Below, piece after piece: positions 24,355-33,216 of a DNA stretch of 37,450 bases. The DNA is from an uncultured Selenomonas sp. (lineage in GTDB: Bacteria; Bacillota; Negativicutes; Selenomonadales; Selenomonadaceae): NCBI GenBank assembly GCA_902780535.1, contig CACZFT010000059.1, positions 1 to 37,450 of the forward strand. Reading direction: 5' to 3'. The translations under genes were made by a program, and so were the position numbers. Numbering within the stretch: the first letter of the stretch is position 1; each line of letters opens with the position of its first letter. The notes under the pieces are model-generated. The model saw nothing but the letters and a program-made list of their open reading frames with translations. It made no database searches and was not told where the DNA came from.

Positions 24355-24402
24355 AAGATGGTAAAGTAATGTGAACAAGCAAGAACACAGGAGGTGATTT
24401 GT

Positions 24403-25131
24403 TTGCCACATGCAAAATTCGATACCATCTACCGCGACCTGCGCGAGAAAATCGAAGACGGCGACTACCCGTTCCAGTCGTTTCTGCCGTCCGAAAACAC
24501 CTTGACGTCGGTCTACGGCTGCTCGCGCAACACCGTGCGCCGCGCCATCGCGGGGCTCATCGAACGCGGTTACGCGCAGGCTATCCGCGGCAAGGGCGTG
24601 CGCGTGCTCTACCGCAAGGGACAGCAGAGCGCGTTCTCCATCGGCGGCATCGAGACGTTCAAGGAAAGCGCCGCCCGCAACCATCTGCACACCACCACGC
24701 GCGTCGTGCGCTTTGAGATGATCGAGGCGGACGACGCCCTCGCCGCCCGCACGGGCTTCCGCGCCGGCACGCCGCTCTGGCGCATCTGGCGCCTGCGCAT
24801 CCTCGACGGCCGCGCGCTGATCCTCGACAAGAATCTCTTCCGCGCCGACCTCGTGCCCGGCCTCACGCGCGCCATCGCCGAAGACTCCATCTACCAATAC
24901 ATCGAGCAGACGCTCCACCGCACGATCCAGACGAGCAAGCGCCGCATGACCGTCGAACACGCGACGCGCGAGGACGCGAAGTACCTCGACCTCGGCGACT
25001 ACAACTGCCTCGCCATCATCGAAAGCCAGACGTTTGACGAAAACGGCAGCCAGATCGAGTGGACGCAGTCGCGCCACCATCCCGAGCGCTTCGCGTTCGA
25101 AGACACGGCGACCCGCCGCCCGCATGCGTAG
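24403..25131 (+). CDS. treR: trehalose operon repressor, GntR family
   Basis: A 242-residue GntR/HutC-type repressor; TreR proteins sense trehalose 6-phosphate. N-terminal winged HTH: FDTIYRDLREKIEDGDY, LPSENTLTSVYGCSRNTVRRAIAGLIERGYA; C-terminal UTRA effector domain with IEADDALAARTGFRAGTPLWRIWRLR and YLDLGDYNCLAIIESQTFDENGSQIEW. The TTG at 24403-24405 is the likely start: AGGAGG is 8 bases upstream, and the in-frame GTG at 24394 overlaps that site. It diverges from treB-treC, whose promoter carries the matching palindrome. Repeat copy C begins two bases after its stop. Confidence 0.93.
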   Translation: MPHAKFDTIYRDLREKIEDGDYPFQSFLPSENTLTSVYGCSRNTVRRAIAGLIERGYAQAIRGKGVRVLYRKGQQSAFSIGGIETFKESAARNHLHTTTRVVRFEMIEADDALAARTGFRAGTPLWRIWRLRILDGRALILDKNLFRADLVPGLTRAIAEDSIYQYIEQTLHRTIQTSKRRMTVEHATREDAKYLDLGDYNCLAIIESQTFDENGSQIEWTQSRHHPERFAFEDTATRRPHA

Positions 25132-25133
25132 GC

Positions 25134-25177
25134 GGCTCCCCGTTGGGGGAGCTGTCGCCGCAGGCGACTGAGAGGGT
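25134..25177 (+). repeat. 3'-end double-hairpin repeat, copy C
   Basis: GGCTCCCCGTTGGGGGAGC, then GTCGCCGCAGGCGAC, tail TGAGAGGG; starts directly after the treR stop codon. Confidence 0.8.
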
Positions 25178-25228
25178 AACGCCGTTTGTGTTCGTGATTC
25201 ATTTGGTTCAAATTCCTTCTTTGTTACT

Positions 25229-25257
25229 TGCTTCTTGTTTTTACGCGTTGTATCGTA
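25229..25257 (+). promoter_or_regulatory. possible promoter of the second GH13 gene
   Basis: TTGCTT, 17-base spacer, TATCGT stand about 35 bases before the ATG; the -10 match is only partial, and read-through from treR past repeat C is an alternative. Confidence 0.4.
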
Positions 25258-25288
25258 AAAGAGAACGAATCCAGAGGAGGAATTTTTT

Positions 25289-26971
25289 ATGGCAGAAACA
25301 CACGCATGGTGGAAAGAAGCCGTGATTTATCAGATTTACCCGCGCTCCTTCATGGACGCGAATGGCGACGGCATCGGCGACCTCGCGGGCATCACGCAGC
25401 GCATCCCATATCTTTCAAAACTCGGCGTCGATGTCGTCTGGCTCTCGCCTGTCTACGCCTCGCCGAACGATGACAACGGCTACGACATCTCGGACTACCG
25501 CGCCATCATGAAGGATTTCGGCACGATGGAGGATTTCGATACGCTGCTCGCCGCCGCGCACAAAGCCGGCATCAAGATTGTCATGGACCTCGTCGTCAAC
25601 CACACGTCCGACGAACACGCCTGGTTCATCGAGAGCCGCAAGTCGTGCACGAATCCCTATCGCGACTACTACATCTGGCGCGACGGCAAGGACGGCAAAG
25701 AACCGAACAACTGGGAATCCTGCTTCTCCGGCCCGGCGTGGCAGTACGACGAAGCGACCGGCCAGTACTACCTGCATCTCTTTTCCAAGAAGCAGGTCGA
25801 TCTCAACTGGGAGAACCCGCGCGTCCGCGACGAGGTCTATGACCTCATGACGTTCTGGTGCGACAAGGGCATCGACGGCTTCCGCATGGACGTCATCAGC
25901 ATGATTTCAAAAGACCAGCGCTTTCCTGACGGCCCCGTGAAGCCCGACGGCTATGGCGACTTCTCCCCGTACTGCATCAGCGGCCCGCGCGTCCATGAAT
26001 TCCTGCAGGAAATGAACCAGCGCGTGCTCTCGAAATACGACCTGCTGACCGTCGGCGAAGCGGCCGGCGTCACGATTGACGAAGCGAAAAAATACGCGCG
26101 CAGCGACGGCAAGGAACTCGGCATGGTCTTCCAGTTCGAGCACGTCGGCAGCGGGAACGGCAAAGGCAGCATCGTCGAGAAATGGACGACGGGCAAGCCG
26201 AAGCTCAGAAATGTCCGCGCCATCCTCAACAAATGGCAGACCGAACTCGAAGGCTGCGCCTGGAACTCGCTCTACTGGGACAATCACGACCAGCCGCGCT
26301 GCGTCTCGATGTTCGGCAACGACGCGCCCGAGTACCGCGTCCGCTCAGCCAAGATGCTCGCAACCTGCCTCCACATGATGAAGGGCACGCCCTACATCTA
26401 CCAGGGCGAAGAGCTCGGCATGACGAACACGCACTTCAAGGGGCTCGATGACTGCCGCGACGTCGAAGAAAAGAACGCCTGGCAGCAGTTCGTCGTCGAT
26501 CAGAAGCGCGTAAGCCCCGAAACCATGCTCGCCTGCTTTGACAACATGGCACGGGACAACGCCCGCACGCCGATGCAGTGGGACGCGAGCAAAAACGCAG
26601 GCTTTCCGAACTACACGGAAATCAACGCGGCCAGCGAAATCTCCGACCCCGATTCCGTCTTCCACTACTACCAAAAACTCATCAAGCTCCGCCACGAGCA
26701 CGAGATCATCGTCTACGGCAGATTCGTCCCGCTCCTCGAAGACGATTCCAGCATCTACGCCTACGCTCGCGAGCAGGGTGGCCAAAAGCTCCTCGTCGCC
26801 TGCAACTGGACGAAAGACGAAGCCCCCTGCACGCTCTTTGAGGGCGTCAACGGCACCGAGCTCATCAGCAACTACAAAGAGCACAAAAAAGGCGCGCTCC
26901 AGCCTTATGAAGCGCGCGTAATTCTCTTAAAAGGCTCCCTCTCAGAGGGAGCTGTCGGCGCAGCCGACTGA
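25289..26971 (+). CDS. malL: oligo-1,6-glucosidase/alpha-glucosidase (GH13)
   Basis: Cytosolic exo-alpha-glucosidase, 560 residues. GH13 blocks: VIYQIYPRSFMDANGDGIGDL, DLVVNHTSDEH, GFRMDVIS (nucleophile Asp), TVGEAAG (acid/base Glu) and NHDQPRCVS, with GTPYIYQGEELGMTN. The Val in MDLVVNHTS is the residue associated with alpha-1,6 preference in this subfamily, which favours isomaltose-type substrates. GGAGG lies before the ATG. The natural C-terminus of the family ends at ...YEARVILL; here the frame continues through repeat copy D (KGSLSEGAVGAAD) and uses a TGA inside the repeat. It follows treR on the same strand and may act with the trehalose genes in alpha-glucoside use. Confidence 0.92.
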   Translation: MAETHAWWKEAVIYQIYPRSFMDANGDGIGDLAGITQRIPYLSKLGVDVVWLSPVYASPNDDNGYDISDYRAIMKDFGTMEDFDTLLAAAHKAGIKIVMDLVVNHTSDEHAWFIESRKSCTNPYRDYYIWRDGKDGKEPNNWESCFSGPAWQYDEATGQYYLHLFSKKQVDLNWENPRVRDEVYDLMTFWCDKGIDGFRMDVISMISKDQRFPDGPVKPDGYGDFSPYCISGPRVHEFLQEMNQRVLSKYDLLTVGEAAGVTIDEAKKYARSDGKELGMVFQFEHVGSGNGKGSIVEKWTTGKPKLRNVRAILNKWQTELEGCAWNSLYWDNHDQPRCVSMFGNDAPEYRVRSAKMLATCLHMMKGTPYIYQGEELGMTNTHFKGLDDCRDVEEKNAWQQFVVDQKRVSPETMLACFDNMARDNARTPMQWDASKNAGFPNYTEINAASEISDPDSVFHYYQKLIKLRHEHEIIVYGRFVPLLEDDSSIYAYAREQGGQKLLVACNWTKDEAPCTLFEGVNGTELISNYKEHKKGALQPYEARVILLKGSLSEGAVGAAD

Positions 26972-26979
26972 GGGAGTCC
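26927..26979 (+). repeat. 3'-end double-hairpin repeat, copy D (partly coding)
   Basis: TTAAAAGGCTCCCTCTCAGA onward, second hairpin GTCGGCGCAGCCGAC, tail TGAGGGAGTC. Its first 40 or so bases are the final codons and TGA of the GH13 gene. Confidence 0.85.
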
Positions 26980-27028
26980 CCTGTACATCATCTGAGACGC
27001 ACATCGATGCTCCTGCGGGTGCGACACA

Positions 27029-27065
27029 AAAAGCTCCTTTGCAACATATCTGCTGCAAAGGAGCT
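27029..27065 (-). terminator. terminator of the tRNA cluster
   Basis: AAGCTCCTTTGCA pairs with TGCAAAGGAGCTT; on the minus strand followed by TTTTTG, just after tRNA-Val. Confidence 0.8.
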
Positions 27066-27077
27066 TTCATTTTCTCA

Positions 27078-27153
27078 TGGTGGGCGATAACAGGATCGAA
27101 CTGCTGACATCTTGCTTGTAAGGCAAGCGCTCTCCCATCTGAGCTAATCGCCC
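27078..27153 (-). tRNA. tRNA-Val (anticodon TAC)
   Basis: Minus strand, 76 bases with encoded CCA; acceptor GGGCGAT/ATCGCCC, anticodon loop CTTACAA in stem CTTGC/GCAAG. Last of three co-transcribed tRNAs. Confidence 0.95.
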
Positions 27154-27154
27154 A

Positions 27155-27230
27155 TGGTGACGCCAATGGGATTCGAACCCATGAACCCGCCGTGAAAGGG
27201 CGGTGTCTTAACCGCTTGACGATGGCGCCA
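27155..27230 (-). tRNA. tRNA-Glu (anticodon TTC)
   Basis: Minus strand, 76 bases with encoded CCA; acceptor TGGCGCC/GGCGTCA, anticodon loop CTTTCAC in stem CCGCC/GGCGG. One base from tRNA-Val. Confidence 0.95.
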
Positions 27231-27231
27231 T

Positions 27232-27307
27232 TGGCTCCCCGAGCAGGATTCGAACCTGCGACAGCCTGATTAACAGTCAGGTGCTCTACCGGCTGAGCTA
27301 TCGGGGA
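27232..27307 (-). tRNA. tRNA-Asn (anticodon GTT)
   Basis: Minus strand, 76 bases with encoded CCA; acceptor TCCCCGA/TCGGGGA, anticodon loop CTGTTAA in stem CCTGA/TCAGG. First of the cluster, one base from tRNA-Glu. Confidence 0.95.
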
Positions 27308-27337
27308 ATCAGGTCGGCGTTTTCGCCGACGAAAGAT

Positions 27338-27366
27338 ATTATACGGTATCACAGGAAAGATTGCAA
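27338..27366 (-). promoter_or_regulatory. promoter of tRNA-Asn-Glu-Val
   Basis: Minus strand TTGCAA (27361-27366), 17-base spacer, TATAAT (27338-27343). A GTCGGCG/CGCCGAC hairpin (27313-27330) lies between it and tRNA-Asn, in the precursor leader. Confidence 0.8.
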
Positions 27367-27417
27367 GCATTTTTTTGAAAAAGTTCAGCCTCTTTTTCCT
27401 GCAAAAGAGGCAGCTGC

Positions 27418-27445
27418 TTGCATCCCACCTGCAAGATGATAAAAT
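27418..27445 (+). promoter_or_regulatory. promoter of the LysR-type gene
   Basis: TTGCAT (27418-27423), 16-base spacer, TAAAAT (27440-27445), 25 bases before the ATG. Confidence 0.6.
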
Positions 27446-27470
27446 GAGAACAAAAACGGGGGATGAAATC

Positions 27471-28236
27471 ATGACACTGCAGCAGCTGCGCTATCTCATC
27501 AAAATCGTACAGACTGGCTCCATCAATCTGGCTGCACAGGAACTCTTCCTCGCACAGCCGAGCCTTTCCAAAGCCATGTCCGAACTTGAAAAAAAGATGG
27601 GACTTTCCATCTTTGGCCGCTCTCATCGCGGCGTGACGCTGACCGAGGAAGGCAACCGCTTCCTCGCCTATGCGCGGCAAGTGGTCGAGCAAGCCGACCT
27701 GCTCGAACAGCATTACAAAGGCGGTCACAATCGGCGTGCTCTATCTCAGCGATTTCAACAACGCCGTCATGCGCCACATCCTGCGCGGGGCGGAACTTTC
27801 ATTCCAGCCGCTCTTCACTGCGCAGCCGCATGTCTTCGTGAGCCGCCGCAATCCTCTCGCAGGGCGCGCCTTCGTGACGCTTGATGACCTCGCGCCCTAC
27901 CCGCGCCTCACATACGAGCAGGGGACGAACAATTCCTTTTACTTTGCCGAGGAACTGCACAGCTCAGAGCAAGTGCCGAAAAGCATCATCGTCTCCGACC
28001 GTGCGACACTCTTCAACCTGCTCATCGGCCTCGACGACTACACGATTTCCTCCGGCGTGCTCTCGGCCGATCTCAATGGCACGGACATCTGTGCCGTGCC
28101 GCTCGAAAGCCAGGAACACATGGACATCGTCTATATCCATCCCGCTGGAACGGAACTCAGCCCGCTCTGCAGGAGGTACATCGAGCTTCTGCAGGCATAC
28201 ATCCAGCGATACGGGCTGAAACTCACGGCATCATGA
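27471..28236 (+). pseudogene. LysR-family regulator with internal deletion and frameshift
   Basis: The N-terminal winged HTH is intact (MTLQQLRYLIKIVQTGSINLAAQELF, LAQPSLSKAMSELEKKMGLSIFGRSHRGV) up to the linker helix QVVEQADLLEQHYK. At about 27716 the frame changes, and the rest of an effector domain resumes as AVTIGVLYLSDFNNAVMRHIL and runs to 28236 (PHVFVSRRNPLAGR, EQGTNNSFYFAEE, SDRATLFNLLIGLDDYTISSG). Relatives have roughly 55-60 residues between these parts, including the FCVSTQHY-type stretch, so most of the first effector subdomain is gone. The product would be a short, truncated DNA-binding protein. It converges on a decayed MetE-like gene, the type of gene such regulators often control. 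Confidence 0.85.
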
Positions 28237-28248
28237 ACACAGGCGTTT

Positions 28249-28687
28249 TCATGCATCCTCCCAGACGCGCTCGGCGATGCGCCGGATGAGGCGCAGCTTC
28301 GCCCACTGGTCTTCCTCCGTCAGGAGGTTGCCCTCTTCCGTGGATGAAAAGACGCACTGCGGGCTGAGGCAGAGCTGTCCGAGCGGCACAAACTTTTCGG
28401 CTTCATGGATGCGTGCGATGACATCCTCTTCCCGCTCGAGCTCTGGCGATTTCGACGTCACAAGGCCGAGCACGACCTGCTGATTCCGAACGGAAATTGC
28501 TGCGGCAGATGTGCATCGTAATGACCATGTCCGCCGGCTTCGCCTCCAACGCGAGATTGATCATCTCGACATATTTCTTTGCAATGCTGTCGAGGTCGAA
28601 ACCACGCTCTGCATACGCCTTGCGCTTTCCTGCGTCGCAGAACTCGCCCCAGGACGTATCATCAAGCTGCAAGATATCTTGGAAAAA
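28249..28687 (-). pseudogene. remnant of a MetE-like methionine synthase (YxjG/YxjH type)
   Basis: Only the C-terminal part of a cobalamin-independent methionine synthase-like protein remains. The first piece (LQLDDTSWGEFCDAGKRKAY to ITMHICRSNFRS, with the His and Cys zinc ligands in HIC) opens right after a TAA at 28688-28690, so about half the gene is missing at the 5' end. At about 28480-28490 the frame changes and NQQVVLGLVTSKSPELE to GNLLTEEDQWAKLRLIRRIAERVW follows. About 40-45 residues normally separate the two. No start codon in context remains; clearly non-functional. Confidence 0.82.
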
Positions 28688-28725
28688 TTATAGATGAAAA
28701 CTATATCGAGCAAGAACTGCAAAAT

Positions 28726-28773
28726 AAGCGGCGGATGCCACGCCCGATGCTTCGGGCACGACATCCGCCGCTT
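28726..28773 (-). terminator. long hairpin terminator of cupin-eno-ferredoxin
   Basis: AAGCGGCGGATG pairs with CATCCGCCGCTT, with an inner hairpin GCCCGA-TGCT-TCGGGC, then ATTTTGC on the minus strand. Placed after the ferredoxin stop. Confidence 0.7.
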
Positions 28774-28809
28774 GTGCTTCTTGTTTGTTCTTTCAAAAAT
28801 CGTTGGCTG

Positions 28810-28998
28810 TCAGTTCAACGAAATAGCGCCGACGGGGCAAGAATCCTTCGCGTCTTCTGCCGCTGAGAGCTCCCCCTCCGGGATTTCCCCCACGATGGCC
28901 TGCGCCTTTCCCTCATCATTCATGGAAAAAACGGCCGGGCACGTCCCTTCGCACATGCCGCATCCAACGCACATATCCTGATCAACAACTGCTTCCAT
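28810..28998 (-). CDS. ferredoxin, single [4Fe-4S]
   Basis: A 62-residue acidic electron carrier. CVGCGMCEGTCP at residues 10-21 with a second CP at 54-55 gives the ligand set of a single [4Fe-4S] cluster ferredoxin of the Desulfovibrio/Thermotoga type. The ATG at 28996-28998 is chosen because GGAGG lies 8 bases upstream; the frame from 29013 starts inside that site. It lies 30 bases after eno and before a strong terminator, so it is the last gene of cupin-eno-fdx. Confidence 0.92.
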   Translation of the reverse strand: MEAVVDQDMCVGCGMCEGTCPAVFSMNDEGKAQAIVGEIPEGELSAAEDAKDSCPVGAISLN

Positions 28999-29028
28999 GA
29001 TGTTCTCCTCCAAATTTTCTTTTCCGTT

Positions 29029-30345
<1,317 letters not shown>

Positions 30346-30999
30346 TCAGTTGCCCAAAACCAAGAGCAACGCCATCTTGAACTTTCCGTCTGACTTCACG
30401 CTGTGCAGGCCGCCTTCGGCGAAGCGGAACTGCTCGCCAGCGGAAATCGGATGCTCTTTTCCTTCGTAGCCGATGACTGCCTTGCCATCCAGTGCAAAGA
30501 CGACAGCATCTCCAGGTGCCGAATGCTCTGAAAGCCCCGTCCCTTCATCAAATGCCATAACGACGAACTTCATGGACGGCTGGTTCACGAGGTCCATATT
30601 CACAATCTTGCCTTCCTGATACGGAATCAGGTCTTTCAGCTTGAAAACATCTCCTTCTTTGATGATAGGATTCATTATGGAATCCCCCTTTCCCAGCGCA
30701 ATCTCCAGATACACGCTGTTTTCTTTTGCTGCCACGCCGATGTCGCTCCTGGCGGGCTTCACTACGGCTTCTCCTGCGGAAATCTTTACCGTTGATCCTG
30801 CCGGTGCATCCATGTCCAATATGGAGCTCCCCCTCAGCTGAACCTGCAGGATGGGAATGGGATAACTTTCGGCGCTGATGTCGGTGCCCTTCGCAAGCGA
30901 AAACACCGTCACGCCGCGCATGAGCTGGCCGGAAATCGTGCATCCCGGCACGACAGGATTCTCCTCGGCGATGGCGAACACCTGATGTTCTTTCTTCAT
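30346..30999 (-). CDS. tandem-cupin domain protein
   Basis: A 217-residue soluble protein with two cupin-like halves: the first around GVTVFSLAKGTDISAESYPIPILQVQLRGSS, the second around LSEHSAPGDAVVFALDGKAVIGYEGKEHPISAGEQFRFAEGGLHSV. The metal-ligand pattern is incomplete in the first half (no clear HxH), clearer in the second (SEHSAPGD and GGLHSV). Substrate is unknown; such bicupins often sit beside Crp/Fnr-type regulators. The ATG at 30997-30999 has GGGAGG ten bases upstream. First gene of the cupin-eno-fdx operon. Confidence 0.85.
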   Translation of the reverse strand: MKKEHQVFAIAEENPVVPGCTISGQLMRGVTVFSLAKGTDISAESYPIPILQVQLRGSSILDMDAPAGSTVKISAGEAVVKPARSDIGVAAKENSVYLEIALGKGDSIMNPIIKEGDVFKLKDLIPYQEGKIVNMDLVNQPSMKFVVMAFDEGTGLSEHSAPGDAVVFALDGKAVIGYEGKEHPISAGEQFRFAEGGLHSVKSDGKFKMALLLVLGN

Positions 31000-31031
31000 G
31001 AACTCTTGGCCTCCCTTCATCTTCTGTCGTC

Positions 31032-31037
31032 ATTATA
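31032..31037 (-). promoter_or_regulatory. -10 box of the cupin-eno-fdx promoter
   Basis: TATAAT on the minus strand, without a recognisable -35 box; the shared palindrome is centred about 41.5 bases upstream of the predicted start. Confidence 0.65.
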
Positions 31038-31053
31038 TCTAAAGGCAACCCGA

Positions 31054-31079
31054 AAATCTGTATCCACAGATACAGATTT
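31054..31079. promoter_or_regulatory. Crp/Fnr-type palindrome shared by two divergent promoters
   Basis: AAATCTGTATC-CACA-GATACAGATTT, a perfect 11-base inverted repeat with the 4-base gap seen in Fnr-type sites. It is centred about 40-42 bases before both predicted transcription starts, the class II activator position. Confidence 0.8.
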
Positions 31080-31094
31080 CAAAGCTTTTTCGTG

Positions 31095-31100
31095 TATAAT
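31095..31100 (+). promoter_or_regulatory. -10 box of the Crp/Fnr-type regulator gene
   Basis: TATAAT on the plus strand; no -35 match, the corresponding place overlaps the right arm of the palindrome. Confidence 0.65.
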
Positions 31101-31130
31101 CAAGATGATACACAAAAGGGAGGAATCCGC

Positions 31131-31805
31131 ATGGACGATGCGCTTCTGAAGAACTGTACCCTCTTCGCCGGTCTGACAGCAAAAGAGCTGCGGGACAATC
31201 TTTCCATCGTACCGCAGCACATCCAATGTTATGAAAAAGACGAAATCATCTTTCGCTTTATGGAAAATGCGGAAACCATCGGCATCATCCTGAAAGGAGA
31301 AGTCGATTCCGTCAAGCCATTTCCCAATGGCAAAGAAGTCAATGTCACCGTCCGACACCCAGGCGACCTCATCGGGCCTGCTGCCGTATTCTCCGCACAG
31401 CACCAGTACCCGTGCGACCTCCGTGCCAAGAAACCGACAACCATCATGATGTTTCATAAGAAAGACATTCTGCACCTCATGCAGAAAGACCTGCGCATCC
31501 TCGAAAATTTCACGCGGGAGCTGGCCACCGCCACGTATCTCCTGCAAGAGCGCCTGGAACTGCTTTCCTATAGCGGCATCGCCCAGAAAATTGCGCATTA
31601 TCTCCTGATGCAGTCCCGCAAAAACGAAACCGCACGCATCCGCATTCCCGAATCCATCTCCCACTGGGCTTCCCTGATGAACGTCTCCCGCCCCTCTCTG
31701 CACCGAGAGCTGCATGCCTTGGAAACGAAGGGCATCATCACATATCAGACACCGTTCATCTCCATCGAGAACGCTGCGACGCTAAGGGACATGCTCCAGA
31801 AATAG
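31131..31805 (+). CDS. Crp/Fnr family transcriptional regulator
   Basis: A 224-residue regulator: N-terminal cyclic-nucleotide-binding-like beta-barrel (residues about 10-125, LFAGLTAKELRDNL, ILKGEVDSVKPFPNGKEVNV, HPGDLIGPAAVFS), dimer helix (LLQERLELLSYSGIAQKIAHYLL) and C-terminal HTH with SHWASLMNVSRPSLHRELHALETKGII. The effector pocket lacks the RSA-type cAMP motif, and no N-terminal Cys cluster like that of Fnr is seen, so cAMP or [4Fe-4S] sensing is not supported; heme or redox sensing stays open. GGGAGG precedes the ATG. It diverges from cupin-eno-fdx with one shared palindrome. Confidence 0.92.
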   Translation: MDDALLKNCTLFAGLTAKELRDNLSIVPQHIQCYEKDEIIFRFMENAETIGIILKGEVDSVKPFPNGKEVNVTVRHPGDLIGPAAVFSAQHQYPCDLRAKKPTTIMMFHKKDILHLMQKDLRILENFTRELATATYLLQERLELLSYSGIAQKIAHYLLMQSRKNETARIRIPESISHWASLMNVSRPSLHRELHALETKGIITYQTPFISIENAATLRDMLQK

Positions 31806-31874
31806 GCACGCAAAAAACTGCCGCAGCCACACTATGACCGCGACAGCCTTTTGCATATTTTTACATCTCTAATT

Positions 31875-32183
31875 TTATCCCAGCAGCGCCTCGACCTGCT
31901 CTTTCGGCACGAGGCCGACGGACTGGTTCTTGAGCTTGCCGTTCTCGAAGACGAGGAGCGTCGGGATGCTCATGATCTGGAACTTTTCGGCGAGCTTCGG
32001 CTGCTCGTCGACGTTGACTTTGCCGACTTTGACGTCTGCGTGCGCTTCGGCGACCTGGTCGACGATGGGCGAGAGCATGCGGCATGGGCCGCACCAAGAC
32101 GCCCAGAAGTCGACGAGGACTTTGCCCTGTGCGTTCTCGACTTCATTTGCAAAATTTTCTGCCGTGATTTCTACCGTTGCCAT
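31875..32183 (-). CDS. trxA: thioredoxin
   Basis: A 102-residue disulfide reductase of the cytosol. WCGPC at residues 30-34 is the active site; the cis-Pro loop SIPTLLVFENG follows. Length and layout match TrxA. It stands alone on the minus strand. Its -10 box overlaps a C4/G4 palindrome described separately. Confidence 0.96.
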   Translation of the reverse strand: MATVEITAENFANEVENAQGKVLVDFWASWCGPCRMLSPIVDQVAEAHADVKVGKVNVDEQPKLAEKFQIMSIPTLLVFENGKLKNQSVGLVPKEQVEALLG

Positions 32184-32263
32184 GATGAATTCCTCCTATG
32201 CTGTGCGGCGGCGCTTTGCTGGCCGCTTGCTCGTTCTTGTCTTTCGTTTCCTAGGATGATTTC

Positions 32264-32283
32264 ATTATAGCCCCGTGGGGTAT
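32264..32283 (-). promoter_or_regulatory. trxA promoter -10 with overlapping CsoR/CstR-like palindrome
   Basis: TATAAT (32264-32269, minus strand) overlaps ATAGCCCCGTGGGGTAT (32267-32283). The CCCC/GGGG pseudopalindrome between ATA and TAT resembles operators of the CsoR family. No good -35 box is seen. Confidence 0.5.
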
Positions 32284-32356
32284 GTTTTTCCGTGAGCAGG
32301 TCACGCTCATACCTTCGCAGATACATTCCTGCGAAAATTCACTGTCTACCTTCGAC

Positions 32357-32402
32357 ACACCCCCAGTCAGCTTCGCTGACAGCCCCCTCGGAGAGGGGGT
32401 CA
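32357..32402 (-). repeat. 3'-end double-hairpin repeat, copy E
   Basis: Minus strand: CCCCCTCTCCGAGGGGG, then GTCAGCGAAGCTGAC, tail TGGGGGTGT. About 20 bases past the stop of the ZIP gene. Confidence 0.8.
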
Positions 32403-32420
32403 GAGAATGCATTGCTTGCG

Positions 32421-33215
32421 TCACCCCAACGCGACATCGAGTGCCATCATGAGCGTGAAGCCGAAGGCGAAGGCTAGGACGCCGATGTCGGTGTGCTCGC
32501 CTGCGCTCATTTCGGGGATGAGTTCTTCGACGACGACGTAGAGCATCGCGCCGGCCGCGAACGACAGGAGATACGGCAGAATCGGGATGACGAAGCTCGC
32601 GGCGAGGATGGTCAGGAAGCCGCCGATGGGCTCGACGAGCCCGGAGAGCACGCCGAGGCGGAACGCTTTCGTGCGCGTCTTCCCCGCTGCCCGCAGCGGC
32701 ATCGAGACGATGGCGCCTTCGGGAAAGTTCTGGATCGCGATGCCGATGGAGAGTGCGAGCGCCGCACCGGGCGTGATGTCGCCGCCGCCTGCTGCCCAGC
32801 CCGCGAGCACGACGCCGACGGCCATGCCTTCCGGGATGTTGTGGAGCGTCACGGCAAGTGCCATCATGATCGTCTTCGAGAGATGGCTCTGCGGCCCTTC
32901 GGCCTCGTCGCTCCCCATGTGAAGATGCGGGATGACGTGATCGAGGAGCAGCAGAAACAGCGTGCCGACCCAGAAGCCGATGACGGCGGGCAGGAACGCG
33001 AGATCACCGAGGTGCGCGCTTTCTTCCATGGCCGGGATCAAGAGGCTCCAGACAGACGCCGCGACCATGACGCCGGCTGCGAAGCCCAGGAGCATCTTCT
33101 GGACGTGCATGGAGAGCTCGTGCTTCATGAAGAACACGCAGGCCGCGCCAAGCGCCGTGCCGAGAAAAGGAATCGCGAGCCCTTCGAGGATGATGGGCGA
33201 AAAGATTTCGTGCAT
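32421..33215 (-). CDS. ZIP family divalent metal transporter
   Basis: A 264-residue inner-membrane permease for zinc or other divalent metals, with about eight hydrophobic segments. The transport motif HNIPEGMAVGV lies in one membrane helix and QNFPEGAIVSMP in the next; a short His-containing loop (DHVIPHLHMGSDEAEG) precedes them. The ATG at 33213-33215 is used: AGGGAG lies 8 bases upstream, but this site is also the 3' arm of the terminator behind bioA. Substrate (Zn, Fe, Mn) cannot be told. Confidence 0.9.
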   Translation of the reverse strand: MHEIFSPIILEGLAIPFLGTALGAACVFFMKHELSMHVQKMLLGFAAGVMVAASVWSLLIPAMEESAHLGDLAFLPAVIGFWVGTLFLLLLDHVIPHLHMGSDEAEGPQSHLSKTIMMALAVTLHNIPEGMAVGVVLAGWAAGGGDITPGAALALSIGIAIQNFPEGAIVSMPLRAAGKTRTKAFRLGVLSGLVEPIGGFLTILAASFVIPILPYLLSFAAGAMLYVVVEELIPEMSAGEHTDIGVLAFAFGFTLMMALDVALG

Positions 33216-33216
33216 G

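Noticed and set aside
24181-24402. Riboswitch or antiterminator (RAT/PRD) leader before treB
   Set aside because: No terminator/antiterminator pair in the treB leader; TreR operator explains control.
31017-31715. Minus-strand open frame opposite the Crp/Fnr-type gene
   Set aside because: Shadow of the regulator, which has full domain structure and a ribosome-binding site.
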